From Streptomyces sp. NRRL S-337 (GTDB lineage Bacteria; Actinomycetota; Actinomycetes; Streptomycetales; Streptomycetaceae), in contig NZ_JOIX01000034.1 in NCBI RefSeq assembly GCF_000720175.1, forward strand, positions 1-64,000: a DNA stretch of 64,000 bases, written 5' to 3'. The notes under the pieces were generated by a model, which was given only the letters and a program-made list of their open reading frames with translations, made no database searches and was not told the DNA's origin. How positions within the stretch are numbered: position 1 is the first letter of the stretch; each line of letters begins with the position of its first letter. Positions 49,369 through 57,966 of the stretch are shown piece after piece. The position numbers and the translations under genes are program-made.

Positions 49369-50646
49369 TCACCCTACGGGGCGCTCGCGCTGTCCGGGGA
49401 GCACGGGGCGGCCCGCAGCCCGGCCGACCGCGGTCTCCGGCATCCGGGGGGCGTACGCGTCCGAGGTCGGTTTGGCCGCCTCGGCCGCCTCCGCCAGGCC
49501 GTGACCGGCCAGCGCGGTCGCGGAGAACCCCGCGCCCGCCCCCAGCGCCGCCCGCTCGCGCTCCGGCCGCTCGGCCCGCTCGGCCCGCTCGGGTCTGAGC
49601 GCGGGCTCGGGCGCACCGTTCTGCGGCCGGCGTGCGCGGTAGGCCGCGCGGTAGGCGGCCGGCGAGGCCCCCAGCTGGCGCCGGAAGTGGCCGCGCAGTG
49701 CGACCGGCGACCGGAACCCGCAGCGGCCGGCGACCTCGTCCACCGAATAGTCGGAGGTCTCCAGCAGCCGCTGGGCCTGCAGCACCCGCTGGGTGATCAG
49801 CCACTGCAGCGGCGCGCTCCCGGTGAGGGAACGGAACCGCCGGTCGAAGGTGCGCCGGCTCATGTACGCGCGCGCGGCGAGCGTCTCCACGTCGAACTGT
49901 TCGTGGAGGTGCTCCAGCGCCCAGGCGACGACCTCGGCGAGCGGGTCGGCGCCGATCTCCTCCGGTAATGACCTGTCCAGGTAGCGCTGGTGGCCGAGGT
50001 CGGAGGCGGTGCGCCGGGGCGGCACCACCAGCCGGCGGGCCAGTGCGTTCGCGGCGTCCGCGCCGTGGTCGGTGCGCACGATGTGCAGGCACAGGTCGAT
50101 GCCGGCAGCGGTGCCCGCGGAGGTCAGCACGTCGCCGTCATCGACGAACAGCTCCCGCGGGTCCACGTGGACGGACGGATAACGCTTGGCGAGCGTCGGC
50201 GCGTACATCCAGTGGGTCGTGGCCGGTCGGCCGTCGAGCAGTCCGGCCGCGGCGAGGACGAACGCCCCCGTGCACAGCCCGACGATCCTGGCCCCTTCTT
50301 CGTGCGCCCGGCGCAGCGCGTCGAGCGCGGCGGGCGGCGGGGCCTGGGTGATGGAACGCCAGGCCGGTACGACGACCGTCCCGGCACGGGAGATCGCCTC
50401 CAGCCCGTAGGGGGCGGACAGCTCCAGCCCCCCGGTCGTGCGCAAAGGCGCATCTTCGCCAGCGCACACAAGCAGCCGGTACCTCGGAACCCCGGCGTCC
50501 TGTCGGTCGATGCCGAAGACCGAGAGCGGAATGGAGCTCTCGAAAATAGGGCCGCCGCTGAAGAGGAGCACCGCGACTATTTCGCGGCGCCGTCGGGCGG
50601 CGAGCTTGCGTGCGGCATCTGGTACGGCAGCGGAGTCCTGGCTCAT
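49369..50646 (-). CDS. adpA: Developmental master regulator AdpA
   Basis: AdpA controls morphological differentiation and secondary metabolism. The 425-residue protein has an N-terminal DJ-1/PfpI-like dimerisation domain (AVLLFSGGPIFESSIPLSVF, GLCTGAFVLAAAGLLDGRPA) and a C-terminal AraC domain (FDVETLAARAYMSRRTFDRR, SDYSVDEVAGRCGFRSPVAL). Both are almost identical to S. griseus and S. coelicolor AdpA as I remember them. The C-terminal tail of about 80 residues is Ala/Arg-rich and variable. Leu227 is a TTA codon (49966-49968), so translation depends on the bldA tRNA, as in known adpA genes. The ATG at 50646 starts the conserved sequence behind AGGGGGG. orn follows after 5 bases. Confidence 0.97.
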   Translation of the reverse strand: MSQDSAAVPDAARKLAARRRREIVAVLLFSGGPIFESSIPLSVFGIDRQDAGVPRYRLLVCAGEDAPLRTTGGLELSAPYGLEAISRAGTVVVPAWRSITQAPPPAALDALRRAHEEGARIVGLCTGAFVLAAAGLLDGRPATTHWMYAPTLAKRYPSVHVDPRELFVDDGDVLTSAGTAAGIDLCLHIVRTDHGADAANALARRLVVPPRRTASDLGHQRYLDRSLPEEIGADPLAEVVAWALEHLHEQFDVETLAARAYMSRRTFDRRFRSLTGSAPLQWLITQRVLQAQRLLETSDYSVDEVAGRCGFRSPVALRGHFRRQLGASPAAYRAAYRARRPQNGAPEPALRPERAERAERPERERAALGAGAGFSATALAGHGLAEAAEAAKPTSDAYAPRMPETAVGRAAGRPVLPGQRERPVG

Positions 50647-50747
50647 GGCACTTAAGCCCCCCTCGGTCGTCTCGCCCTCTCGGTACTGCACAGTTCCCCC
50701 GCCGTCACTACCAAGATCGAATCTACTGTGTCCCGTGAGGATGGAGT

Positions 50748-50796
50748 GCCAAGTTCACCACCCGCTGGTATGTCGATATGGCAACTTGGCGCGAAG
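50748..50796. promoter_or_regulatory. Inverted repeat and AdpA-like box upstream of adpA
   Basis: GCCAAGTT (50748-50755) is inverted at AACTTGGC (50783-50790). The right arm runs into TGGCGCGAAG (50787-50796), which fits 9 of 10 positions of the AdpA consensus TGGCSNGWWY. It lies 100-150 bases upstream of the adpA start, where autoregulation is known in other species. The rest of 50647-50995 holds no gene. Confidence 0.5.
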
Positions 50797-50995
50797 CATT
50801 CGATCACGAAGCGTTCCACTCGTCGGCCCTGCAAGGGAAGTACGCGTCTCGGCTCTGCCCGTTCGCAGGAGGACACAACCATGCCCAGCGGTCCTTTCCG
50901 CCCTGCTCACACCGGGGTTGGGGGGTGCCGGGGGCAAGGCGGGGGCCCCGTCCGGAAGTTGGCTGAAAACGGTCGTGCGCGGACTTGCGGACGCC

Positions 50996-51301
50996 TCAGT
51001 CGACCGGCGTACGCCGTTCGACGTGCCGCCCGCCCCTGCGCGCCCGCGCCCCAGAACGTCCGCTTCTGTCCCGTTGTCGTCCGGCGGCGCGCCTGCGGAG
51101 TCCGGCCGCGGTCCGTTCGGACCGCCGCAGCAGCGCGCGGCAGGCACAGGTCACCGCGGCCAGACCGGCGGCGGTGCCGGCCGCGCCGGCCCACGAGGCG
51201 CCGCTGATGATCAGTACGAAGGGGACCAGGGCGCAGCTGAACGCGCCCCAGCGCACGACGTCGCTCACTGGGTCGGGTGATCTGTCGGGCGGCAACGGCA
51301 C
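50996..51301 (-). CDS. Small membrane protein upstream of adpA
   Basis: The 101-residue protein has two closely spaced membrane helices (VVRWGAFSCALVPFVLIISG and WAGAAGTAAGLAAVTCACRAL) and then an Arg-rich cytoplasmic tail of about 45 residues. It starts at GTG 51301 with GAGGGGAG upstream. It is on the same strand as adpA but 350 bases ahead, so it is probably separately transcribed. Function unknown. Confidence 0.7.
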   Translation of the reverse strand: MPLPPDRSPDPVSDVVRWGAFSCALVPFVLIISGASWAGAAGTAAGLAAVTCACRALLRRSERTAAGLRRRAAGRQRDRSGRSGARARRGGRHVERRTPVD

Positions 51302-51667
51302 CTCGTGCTCCCCTCGGGCGGGCTGCTACTACAACGTCACCGACGATCTTGGGTCACCGCGAGGGGTACGTACGGGGGCAGGACGGGGCATTGCCATCCG
51401 CGCCACGCTCCGGCATGCTCCGGGGAACGTTCGAGGCCCCCGTCCACCTCGTCCGGGCACCCGGTGCCCGCGGCGGGCTCTGGGCAGCGGGGGAGTGGCG
51501 CCGTACTCTTGGGGTATCGGCTTGGGAAGATGATTCCCAGTCGTATCGTTCCTCTTTGAACTATGGCTCCCGAGCCTCGATCGAGCCAGCTCAGTCAACT
51601 GCCGGATCAAGTCAATCGCCGTTCCCCGTTCGCCCCTCCGCAAGAGGACGTCCTCGCCGAGACACCA
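51302..51667. other. Intergenic region between the membrane protein and stress protein genes
   Basis: I see no gene. The frame upstream of the stress-protein ATG is open to 51563 but has random third positions. The AT-richer stretch near 51530-51565 probably carries the stress-gene promoter. Confidence 0.45.
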
Positions 51668-52189
51668 ATGGCCGGTCACGAAATCCCCGAACCCGCGGAC
51701 CGCAAGCAGGTCGCCGATCCGATGGCGGACCTGGAAGCGGCGGAAAAGACGCGCCACTCCTGCGATCCGGCATTCCGGCACGGCGTCGTGGTCGGCTTCG
51801 ACGGCTCCATGTCGAGCGAACGCGCGTTGGCGTATGCAATCGGTATCGCGCGGCGGCACAGCGCCGGATTGATCATCGTCCACGTCGCCAACCGGCTCCC
51901 GACGACGGTCTGGGCGGGCTGCGAGCCCCCGGTCTTCGTCGACGTACCGGACCACCGCACCGAGGTGCTCGGGCTGGAGCTGGCCTGCGCGGACCACCTC
52001 TCCGAGGTGCCCTGGATCCTGGTCGAGCGCGGCGGGGACATCTGCCACGAGCTGGAGGAGGTCGGCCGGGAGTACGAGGCCGACGCGATCGTGGTCGGCT
52101 CGACGCACGGCATCGTCGGCCGGATCTTCGGCTCGGTCGCGGGACGGCTGGCCCGCCGGGCGCAGCGCCCGGTCATCGTGATCCCCTGA
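51668..52189 (+). CDS. Universal stress protein (UspA family)
   Basis: The 173-residue cytoplasmic protein has a variable acidic start of about 35 residues and one Usp domain: VVVGFDGSMSSERALAYAIG, then IIVHVANRLP, and the ATP-binding G-2x-G-9x-G-S pattern VVGSTHGIVGRIFGSVAGRL. The ATG at 51668 was chosen because codon bias starts there and relatives I recall begin MAGHE; an in-frame ATG at 51563 is less likely. Stress proteins of this type are often linked to dormancy and hypoxia regulation. Confidence 0.92.
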   Translation: MAGHEIPEPADRKQVADPMADLEAAEKTRHSCDPAFRHGVVVGFDGSMSSERALAYAIGIARRHSAGLIIVHVANRLPTTVWAGCEPPVFVDVPDHRTEVLGLELACADHLSEVPWILVERGGDICHELEEVGREYEADAIVVGSTHGIVGRIFGSVAGRLARRAQRPVIVIP

Positions 52190-52413
52190 CGGATCGCTTC
52201 TTCTCCCGTTCTCCCGCGCCCAGTTGAGGACGCGTCAAGAACGGCCCCGGTCGGCGTCCTTCTCATCTCTTGTGCAGCGAAAGAGGTGGATTGTGCGCCA
52301 AAGAAGGGTAGAAAACGGTCACGTGGGCGCGCCGCACACGGGCCCGGCGGCCGCGCGCACGGCAACTGCGTGCTGCCGGCCGGGAGGTGACGGTTCCCAG
52401 GCGGTGGCATCCC

Positions 52414-52487
52414 GCCGGCGTTTTGGGCGACGCCGGCACAGGGGAGGCGGCGGCGTCGCGCGCGTAATGGTGGCACGCGCGCGACGC
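52414..52487. terminator. Two hairpins between the converging usp and glmS genes
   Basis: GCCGGCGT/ACGCCGGC (52414-52421, 52430-52437) and a perfect 13-bp stem GCGTCGCGCGCGT with its complement (52453-52465, 52475-52487). The second, stronger hairpin is about 95 bases past glmS. The rest of 52190-52582 holds no gene. Confidence 0.7.
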
Positions 52488-52582
52488 GGTCGCTTTGTGC
52501 GCCCAAGTCGGCGCCGCTCCCGCGGAGGTGGTTGCTCGCCGCGGGGGTTGTGCAATTGTCGCTTCGGTGGAACGGGCGGTGA

Positions 52583-54409
52583 CTACTCGACCGTGACGGA
52601 CTTGGCGAGGTTGCGGGGCTTGTCGATGTCCCGGCCGAGGGCCAACGCCGTGTGGTAGGCGAGCAGTTGGAGCGGGATACCCATCAGGATCGGGTCCAGC
52701 TCGGGCTCGTTCTTCGGCACGATGATGGTGTCGTCGGCCTTCTCCTGGTCCTGGTGCGCGACGGCCAGGATGCGGCCGCTGCGGGCCTTGATCTCCTCCA
52801 GGGCGGCGCGGTTCTTCTCCAGCAGGTCGTCGTCCGGGACGATCGCGACGGTCGGCATGGCGGGCTCGATGAGGGCCAGCGGGCCGTGCTTGAGCTCGGA
52901 GGCCGGGTACGCCTCGGCGTGGATGTAGGAGACCTCCTTGAGCTTCAGGGACGCCTCACGGGCCACCGGGTAGCCGCGGACCCGGCCGATGAACATCATC
53001 GACTTGGCGTCCGCGTAGCGCGCCGCCAGCTTCTTGATCTCGTCCTCGCCCTTGAGGATCTCGTCGATCTGGCCGGGCAGCTTGCGCAGGCCGTCGATGA
53101 TCCGCTTGCCGTCCGCGACGGACAGGTCGCGGATGCGGCCGAGGTGCAGGGCGAGCAGCGCGAAGGAGACCACCATGTTGGTGAAGCACTTGGTGGACAC
53201 CACGCAGACCTCCGGGCCGGCGTGGACGTAGATGCCGCCGTCGGTCTCCCGGGCGATCGCCGAGCCGACCACGTTCACCAGGCCGAGCACCCGCGCGCCC
53301 TTGCGCTTGAGCTCCTGGACGGCCGCCAGCACGTCGTAGGTCTCACCGGACTGGGAGACCGCGACGTAGAGCGTGTCGGGGTCCACGACCGGGTCGCGGT
53401 AGCGGAACTCGGAGGCCGGCTCGGCGTCCGAGGGGATGCGGGCCAGCTCCTCGATCATCTGCGCGCCGATCTGGCCGGCGTGGTACGAGGTGCCGCAGCC
53501 GAGGATCTTGACCCGGCGGATGGTGCGGGCCTCCCGGGCGTCGAGGTTGAGGCCGCCGAGGTGCACGGTGGAGAACCGGTCGTCGATCCGGCCGCGCAGC
53601 GCGCGGTCCACCGCGTCCGCCTGCTCGGAGATCTCCTTGTGCATGTAGGTGTCGTGGGCGCCCATGTCGTACGACTCGGCCGCGTACTCGACCGTCTCCG
53701 GGGCGCTGGTGGTCCGTGAGCCCTCGGTGGTGTACGTGCGGTAGTCGTCGGCCTTCAGGGTGGCCATCTCGCCGTCGTCGAGCGTGACGACCTGGCGGGT
53801 GTGCGAGACCAGCGCGGCGACGTCGGACGAGACGAACATCTCGTGCTCGCCGATGCCGAGCACGACCGGGGAGCCGTTGCGGGCGACCACGATCCGGTCG
53901 GTGAAGTCGGAGTGCAGCACGGCGATGCCGTAGGTGCCCTCGATGTGCCGCAGCGCCTCGCGGACCTTCTCCTCCAGCGTCTCGGCCTGGGAGCGGCCGA
54001 TGAGGTGCGCGAGGACCTCGGTGTCGGTCTCGGAGGCGAAGGTGACGCCGTCGGCGGTCAGCCGGGTGCGCAGCTCGGCGGCGTTGTCGATGATGCCGTT
54101 GTGGACGACGGCGACCTTGCCCTCGGTGTCCAGGTGCGGGTGGGCGTTGTCGTCGGTGGGCGCGCCGTGGGTGGCCCAGCGGGTGTGCGCGATGCCGGTG
54201 GTGCCGGCGAACCGCTTCGGCAGCCGGGCCTCCAGGTCCCGGACCCGGCCCTTGGCCTTGGCGGTCTTCAGACCCGCGGACTTGCCGGTGCCGCTCGCGT
54301 GGAGGGCGATGCCGGCCGAGTCGTAACCGCGGTACTCCAGGCGGGCCAGGCCCTCCAGGAGCAGCGGAGCAACATCACGTTTGCCGATATATCCGACGAT
54401 CCCGCACAT
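52583..54409 (-). CDS. glmS: Glutamine-fructose-6-phosphate aminotransferase GlmS
   Basis: GlmS makes glucosamine-6-phosphate from fructose-6-phosphate and glutamine, the entry to UDP-GlcNAc and cell-wall synthesis. The 608-residue protein has the N-terminal glutaminase with Cys2 as nucleophile (MCGIVGYIG), the RYDSAGIA-like EYRGYDSAGIA segment and two SIS sugar-isomerase domains (about 290-430 and 460-600). It ends in the invariant DKPRNLAKSVTVE. It lies in a GlcNAc-themed neighbourhood next to a hexosaminidase. Streptomyces often have a second copy elsewhere. Confidence 0.97.
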   Translation of the reverse strand: MCGIVGYIGKRDVAPLLLEGLARLEYRGYDSAGIALHASGTGKSAGLKTAKAKGRVRDLEARLPKRFAGTTGIAHTRWATHGAPTDDNAHPHLDTEGKVAVVHNGIIDNAAELRTRLTADGVTFASETDTEVLAHLIGRSQAETLEEKVREALRHIEGTYGIAVLHSDFTDRIVVARNGSPVVLGIGEHEMFVSSDVAALVSHTRQVVTLDDGEMATLKADDYRTYTTEGSRTTSAPETVEYAAESYDMGAHDTYMHKEISEQADAVDRALRGRIDDRFSTVHLGGLNLDAREARTIRRVKILGCGTSYHAGQIGAQMIEELARIPSDAEPASEFRYRDPVVDPDTLYVAVSQSGETYDVLAAVQELKRKGARVLGLVNVVGSAIARETDGGIYVHAGPEVCVVSTKCFTNMVVSFALLALHLGRIRDLSVADGKRIIDGLRKLPGQIDEILKGEDEIKKLAARYADAKSMMFIGRVRGYPVAREASLKLKEVSYIHAEAYPASELKHGPLALIEPAMPTVAIVPDDDLLEKNRAALEEIKARSGRILAVAHQDQEKADDTIIVPKNEPELDPILMGIPLQLLAYHTALALGRDIDKPRNLAKSVTVE

Positions 54410-54483
54410 ACAGTGACCCTCCGAGAAAGACGTGTGTCGGTTGTGGTGTGCCCGGTGTCCGCCGGGCGCCGGCCGTGGACCGG

Positions 54484-54771
54484 TCAGCCGTAGACGAGGC
54501 GGCGCAGCTGGCGGGCGGAGAGATCGGGCGGGGCCACGGCGCGGTGCGGCATCTCGTGGCGGATCCGTTCGAAGATCTCCTCGTTCCGCAGCCCCTGGGA
54601 CTGCAGCTCCCGATGGCGCCGGCGGACGAACTCCTCCGTCGTCTCGTCGAAGTACGCCAGCACGTCCAGCACCACCCGGGTGGCCTCACCGCGCTGCAGC
54701 GGTGTGCTGCGCACCAGGTGGTCCACCAGGTCTTCGTGTGGCGCATCCGCGCGGTTCCGGCGTTCGAGCAC
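54484..54771 (-). CDS. Conserved small helical protein
   Basis: I do not recognise the family. The 95-residue protein is helical and charged (HEDLVDHLVRSTPLQRGEAT, DVLAYFDETTEEFVRRRHRE, FERIRHEMPHRAVAPPDLSA). GTG 54771 is chosen because third-position G/C bias begins there. A frame open to ATG 54894 would run through the 18-bp palindrome and the dre site. It ends 75 bases before glmS on the same strand and may be co-transcribed with it. Confidence 0.72.
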   Translation of the reverse strand: MLERRNRADAPHEDLVDHLVRSTPLQRGEATRVVLDVLAYFDETTEEFVRRRHRELQSQGLRNEEIFERIRHEMPHRAVAPPDLSARQLRRLVYG

Positions 54772-54811
54772 CCGTAGATACTGCGGGGAGCCGCCAGGAT
54801 TCGCAAGAAAT

Positions 54812-54829
54812 CTGCCCGATATCGGGCAG
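54812..54829. promoter_or_regulatory. Perfect 18-bp palindrome
   Basis: CTGCCCGATATCGGGCAG lies between the small helical protein gene and the hexosaminidase gene, 23 bases from the dre site. It is a strong candidate operator for an unidentified dimeric regulator. Confidence 0.65.
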
Positions 54830-54851
54830 GTACCCGGTTTGGGTGCGGGAA

Positions 54852-54893
54852 AGTGGTCTACACCTTGACCCCGTTCCAGGCTCGCGGTACGCA
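54852..54893 (+). promoter_or_regulatory. dre site overlapping the hexosaminidase promoter
   Basis: AGTGGTCTACACCTTG (54852-54867) matches the DasR element at 12 of 16 positions. It overlaps a -35-like TTGACC (54865-54870), followed after 17 bases by TACGCA (54888-54893). The geometry suits repression by DasR released by glucosamine-6-phosphate. I recall the homologous S. coelicolor gene (SCO2786) as a DasR target. Confidence 0.8.
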
Positions 54894-54953
54894 TGGTCAC
54901 CGCTCGGTCGCTCCATGCCATGACATGCCCGACGCTCGCCGAAGGGACCGTCG

Positions 54954-56570
54954 ATGAGACGACGCAGACTACTGGGCTCGCTGCTGCTGACCGTGGCGGC
55001 GGCACTGGGGACCGCCGCCGCACCGCCGCCCACCGCCCGGGCCGCCACCCCCACCGTCCCCCTCGACCACGTCGTGCCCGCCCCGGCGGCGGTGCACGAG
55101 GGCGGCACCCCGTACACGATCGGCGCCGGCACCCGCATCCGGGTGCCCGGCGGCTCCGGCGACGCACGGCGGATCGCCGGCTATCTGGCGGGCCTGCTGC
55201 GCCCCTCCACCGGCTACGCCCTGCCGGTCACCACCAAGGGCGGCGACGGCATCGTGCTGCGGCTCGGCGGCCGGGGCACCGCGGATCTCGGCGCGGAGGG
55301 CTACCGGCTGCGCGTGGACGGCCGCGCGGTGACCATCGGCGCCCGCCGGCCCGCCGGCCTCTTCCACGGCGTCCAGACGCTCCGCCAGCTGCTGCCGCCG
55401 GCCGCCGGGGAGCACCGCGAGCGGGCCGGGGCCGGCGTGCCCCCCGGCGGTGGCTGGCGGATCGGCGGCGGCACCATCGCCGACACCCCGCGCTACGGCT
55501 ACCGCGGCGCGATGCTCGACGTGTCCCGGCACTTCTTCACCGTCGACCAGGTGAAGCGCTACATCGACCAGCTGGCGATGTACAAGATCAACAAGCTGCA
55601 TCTGCACCTCTCCGACGACCAGGGCTGGCGGATCGCCATCCGCTCCTGGCCGCGGCTGGCGACCTACGGCGGCTCCACCCAGGTCGGCGGCGGCAAGGGC
55701 GGCTACTACAGCCAGGACGACTACCGCGAGATCGTGAGCTACGCCGCCGACCGCTACCTGACCGTCGTCCCCGAGATCGACATGCCGGGCCACACCAACG
55801 CCGCGCTGGCCTCCTACGCCGACCTCAACTGCAACGGCGTCGCGCCGCCCCTCTACACCGGCACCCACGTCGGTTTCAGCTCGCTGTGCGTCCCCAAGAA
55901 GGTGACCTACGACTTCGTCGACGACGTCGTGCGCGAGATCGCCCGGCTCACCCCGGGCCCGTACCTCCACATCGGCGGCGACGAGGCGCACTCCACCGGC
56001 CACGCGGACTACGTCGCCTTCATGGACAAGGTGCAGCCGGTGGTCGCCAAGTACGGCAAGACCGTGATCGGCTGGCACCAGCTGACCGGCGCGCACCCGG
56101 CGAAGGGCGCCCTCGCCCAGTACTGGGGCTACGACGCCACCGGCGCGGCCGAGCGGCAGCAGGTCACCGACGCGGCCCGGAACGGCACCGGGCTGATCCT
56201 CTCGCCCGCCGACCGCGCCTACCTCGACATGAAGTACGACAAGGACACCCCGCTCGGCCTGAACTGGGCCGGCTACGTGGGCGTCCGGCGGGCGTACGAC
56301 TGGGACCCGGGGAGCTACCTCCAGGGCGCGCCCGGCGAGGCGATCCGGGGCGTCGAGGCGCCGCTGTGGTCCGAGACCCTCTCCACCTCCGCCCACATCG
56401 AGTACATGGCCTTCCCGCGGCTGCCCGGCATCGCCGAGCTCGGCTGGTCCCCGCGCGCGAGCCACGACTGGGGCTCCTACAAGCTCCGGCTGGCCGCCCA
56501 GGGCCCCCGCTGGGACGCGCTGGGCATCCACTACTACCGCTCACCGGAAGTCCCTTGGCCGGCGGGTTGA
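54954..56570 (+). CDS. Secreted GH20 beta-N-acetylhexosaminidase
   Basis: The 538-residue enzyme removes terminal GlcNAc from chitooligosaccharides outside the cell. It has a signal peptide (RRRRLLGSLLLTVAAALGTA), a GH20b N-terminal domain (about 35-180) and the GH20 barrel with the catalytic pair D343-E344 in HIGGDEAHSTGH. Active-site tryptophans are in IGWHQL, AQYWGY and NWAGY. It looks intact. GAAGGGA precedes the ATG. A dre site overlaps its promoter and glmS is close by, fitting chitin and GlcNAc metabolism. Confidence 0.95.
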   Translation: MRRRRLLGSLLLTVAAALGTAAAPPPTARAATPTVPLDHVVPAPAAVHEGGTPYTIGAGTRIRVPGGSGDARRIAGYLAGLLRPSTGYALPVTTKGGDGIVLRLGGRGTADLGAEGYRLRVDGRAVTIGARRPAGLFHGVQTLRQLLPPAAGEHRERAGAGVPPGGGWRIGGGTIADTPRYGYRGAMLDVSRHFFTVDQVKRYIDQLAMYKINKLHLHLSDDQGWRIAIRSWPRLATYGGSTQVGGGKGGYYSQDDYREIVSYAADRYLTVVPEIDMPGHTNAALASYADLNCNGVAPPLYTGTHVGFSSLCVPKKVTYDFVDDVVREIARLTPGPYLHIGGDEAHSTGHADYVAFMDKVQPVVAKYGKTVIGWHQLTGAHPAKGALAQYWGYDATGAAERQQVTDAARNGTGLILSPADRAYLDMKYDKDTPLGLNWAGYVGVRRAYDWDPGSYLQGAPGEAIRGVEAPLWSETLSTSAHIEYMAFPRLPGIAELGWSPRASHDWGSYKLRLAAQGPRWDALGIHYYRSPEVPWPAG

Positions 56571-56585
56571 AGGCGCGCGGCATGG

Positions 56586-56639
56586 CGTAACGGTGCGGGC
56601 CAGGACGTAACGGTGCGCGGCACGCCGCGTAACGGTGCG
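56586..56639. repeat. Three copies of CGTAACGGTGCG
   Basis: Copies at 56586-56597, 56606-56617 and 56628-56639 are spaced 20 and 22 bases apart, about two helical turns. They lie between the hexosaminidase stop and the terminator. No gene starts here, so a promoter role is not obvious. Confidence 0.65.
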
Positions 56640-56693
56640 CGGCACGAAGTGTGGGGCGCTACGTGCGCTACATGCGCCATCTGTGCCAGGTGC

Positions 56694-56745
56694 GCCACAA
56701 CGGAGGTGGGCCCCGGAATTCCGCCGGAGCCCACCCCGTTGTGGC
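56694..56745. terminator. Bidirectional terminator between hexosaminidase and acdH
   Basis: GCCACAACGG pairs with CCGTTGTGGC and, inside a one-base bulge, GGTGGGC pairs with GCCCACC. The extended stem lies between two converging genes. Confidence 0.85.
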
Positions 56746-56806
56746 CCACAGGGGGCGCTCGCACCCCCTACGGGATCTGTTCGACCGCCCCCAAAGGGAT
56801 CAGAAC

Positions 56807-57961
56807 TCAGAACCCCAGCTCCCGCGCGATCAGCATCCGCTGCACCTCGCTGGTGCCCTCGCCGATCTCCAGGATCTTGGCGTCCCGCCACATGCGGGCC
56901 ACCGGGTACTCGTTCATGAAGCCGTACCCGCCGTGGATCTGGGTGGCCTCGCGGGCGTTGTCCACCGCGATCTCGGAGGAGTACAGCTTCGCGAGCGCCG
57001 CCTCCTTCTTGAACGGCTCGCCGTGCACCAGCCGGGAGGCGGCGTCCCGCCACGCCAGCCGGGCGGTGTGCGCCCGCATCTCCATGTCGGCGAGCTTGAA
57101 CTGGATCGCCTGGTTGGCGCCGATCGGCTTGCCGAAGGCGTGACGTTCCTTCGCGTACCTCACCGACTCGTCCACACAGCCCTGCGCCAGGCCGGTGGCC
57201 AGCGCCGCGATGGCGATCCGGCCCTCGTCGAGGATCCGCAGGAACTGGGCGTAGCCACGGCCCTCCTCGCCCAGCAGGTTGCCGGCCGGCACCCGGACGT
57301 CCGAGAAGGACAGCTCCCGGGTGTCCGAGGCGTTCCAGCCGACCTTGGAGTACGGGGCGGCGACCGTGAAGCCGGGGGTGCCGGACGGCACGATGATCGA
57401 GGAGATCTCCGGGGAGCCGTCGGCCTTGCGGCCGGTGACCGCGGTGACCGTGACCAGGCCGGTGATGTCCGTACCGGAGTTGGTGATGAAGCACTTGCTG
57501 CCGTTGATCACCCACTCCTCGCCGTCCCGCACCGCGGTCGTGCGGGTCGCGCCGGCGTCCGAGCCGCCGTCCGGCTCGGTCAGGCCGAACGCGCCGAGCA
57601 TCTCCCCGCTGCACAGCTTGGGCAGCCACTCGCGCTTCTGCTCCTCGGTGCCGAAGCGGTAGAGGGGCATGGCGCCCAGCGAGACGCCCGCCTCCAGGGT
57701 GATCGCCACCGAGGAGTCGACCCGGGCCAGCTCCTCCAGGGCGATGCCGAGGGCGAGGTAGTCGCCGCCCATCCCGCCGTACTCCTCGGGGAACGGCAGG
57801 CCGAACAGGCCCATCCGGCCCATCTCCTGCACGATCTCGTACGGGAACGCATGCTGCTCGTAGTACTCGCCGATCTTCGGGGCGACGACGTCATGCGCGA
57901 ACGCCTCGACCGTACGCCGGAGTTCCTCCAGCTCTTCGGGCAGACGGTGGTCCAGTGACAT
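56807..57961 (-). CDS. acdH: Acyl-CoA dehydrogenase AcdH (isovaleryl/branched-chain type)
   Basis: The 384-residue flavoenzyme forms an alpha-beta double bond in branched short-chain acyl-CoA, an early step of leucine/valine/isoleucine breakdown. Family motifs include FGLTEPDGGSDAGATRT, WVINGSKCFITNSG and the C-terminal QIHGGYGFMNEYPVARMWRD; the catalytic base is probably the Glu in ILEIGEGTSEVQ. Gene order matches S. coelicolor acdH (SCO2779) as I recall it. AAGGAG precedes the ATG by 10 bases. It is the last gene of the carboxylase operon, 5 bases after HMG-CoA lyase. Confidence 0.93.
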   Translation of the reverse strand: MSLDHRLPEELEELRRTVEAFAHDVVAPKIGEYYEQHAFPYEIVQEMGRMGLFGLPFPEEYGGMGGDYLALGIALEELARVDSSVAITLEAGVSLGAMPLYRFGTEEQKREWLPKLCSGEMLGAFGLTEPDGGSDAGATRTTAVRDGEEWVINGSKCFITNSGTDITGLVTVTAVTGRKADGSPEISSIIVPSGTPGFTVAAPYSKVGWNASDTRELSFSDVRVPAGNLLGEEGRGYAQFLRILDEGRIAIAALATGLAQGCVDESVRYAKERHAFGKPIGANQAIQFKLADMEMRAHTARLAWRDAASRLVHGEPFKKEAALAKLYSSEIAVDNAREATQIHGGYGFMNEYPVARMWRDAKILEIGEGTSEVQRMLIARELGF

Positions 57962-57966
57962 GGTGG

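Noticed and set aside
54484..55167. Longer version of the small helical protein starting at 55167 or 54894
   Set aside because: Third-position bias is lost upstream of 54771 and the extension would cover the palindrome, dre and promoter of the hexosaminidase gene.
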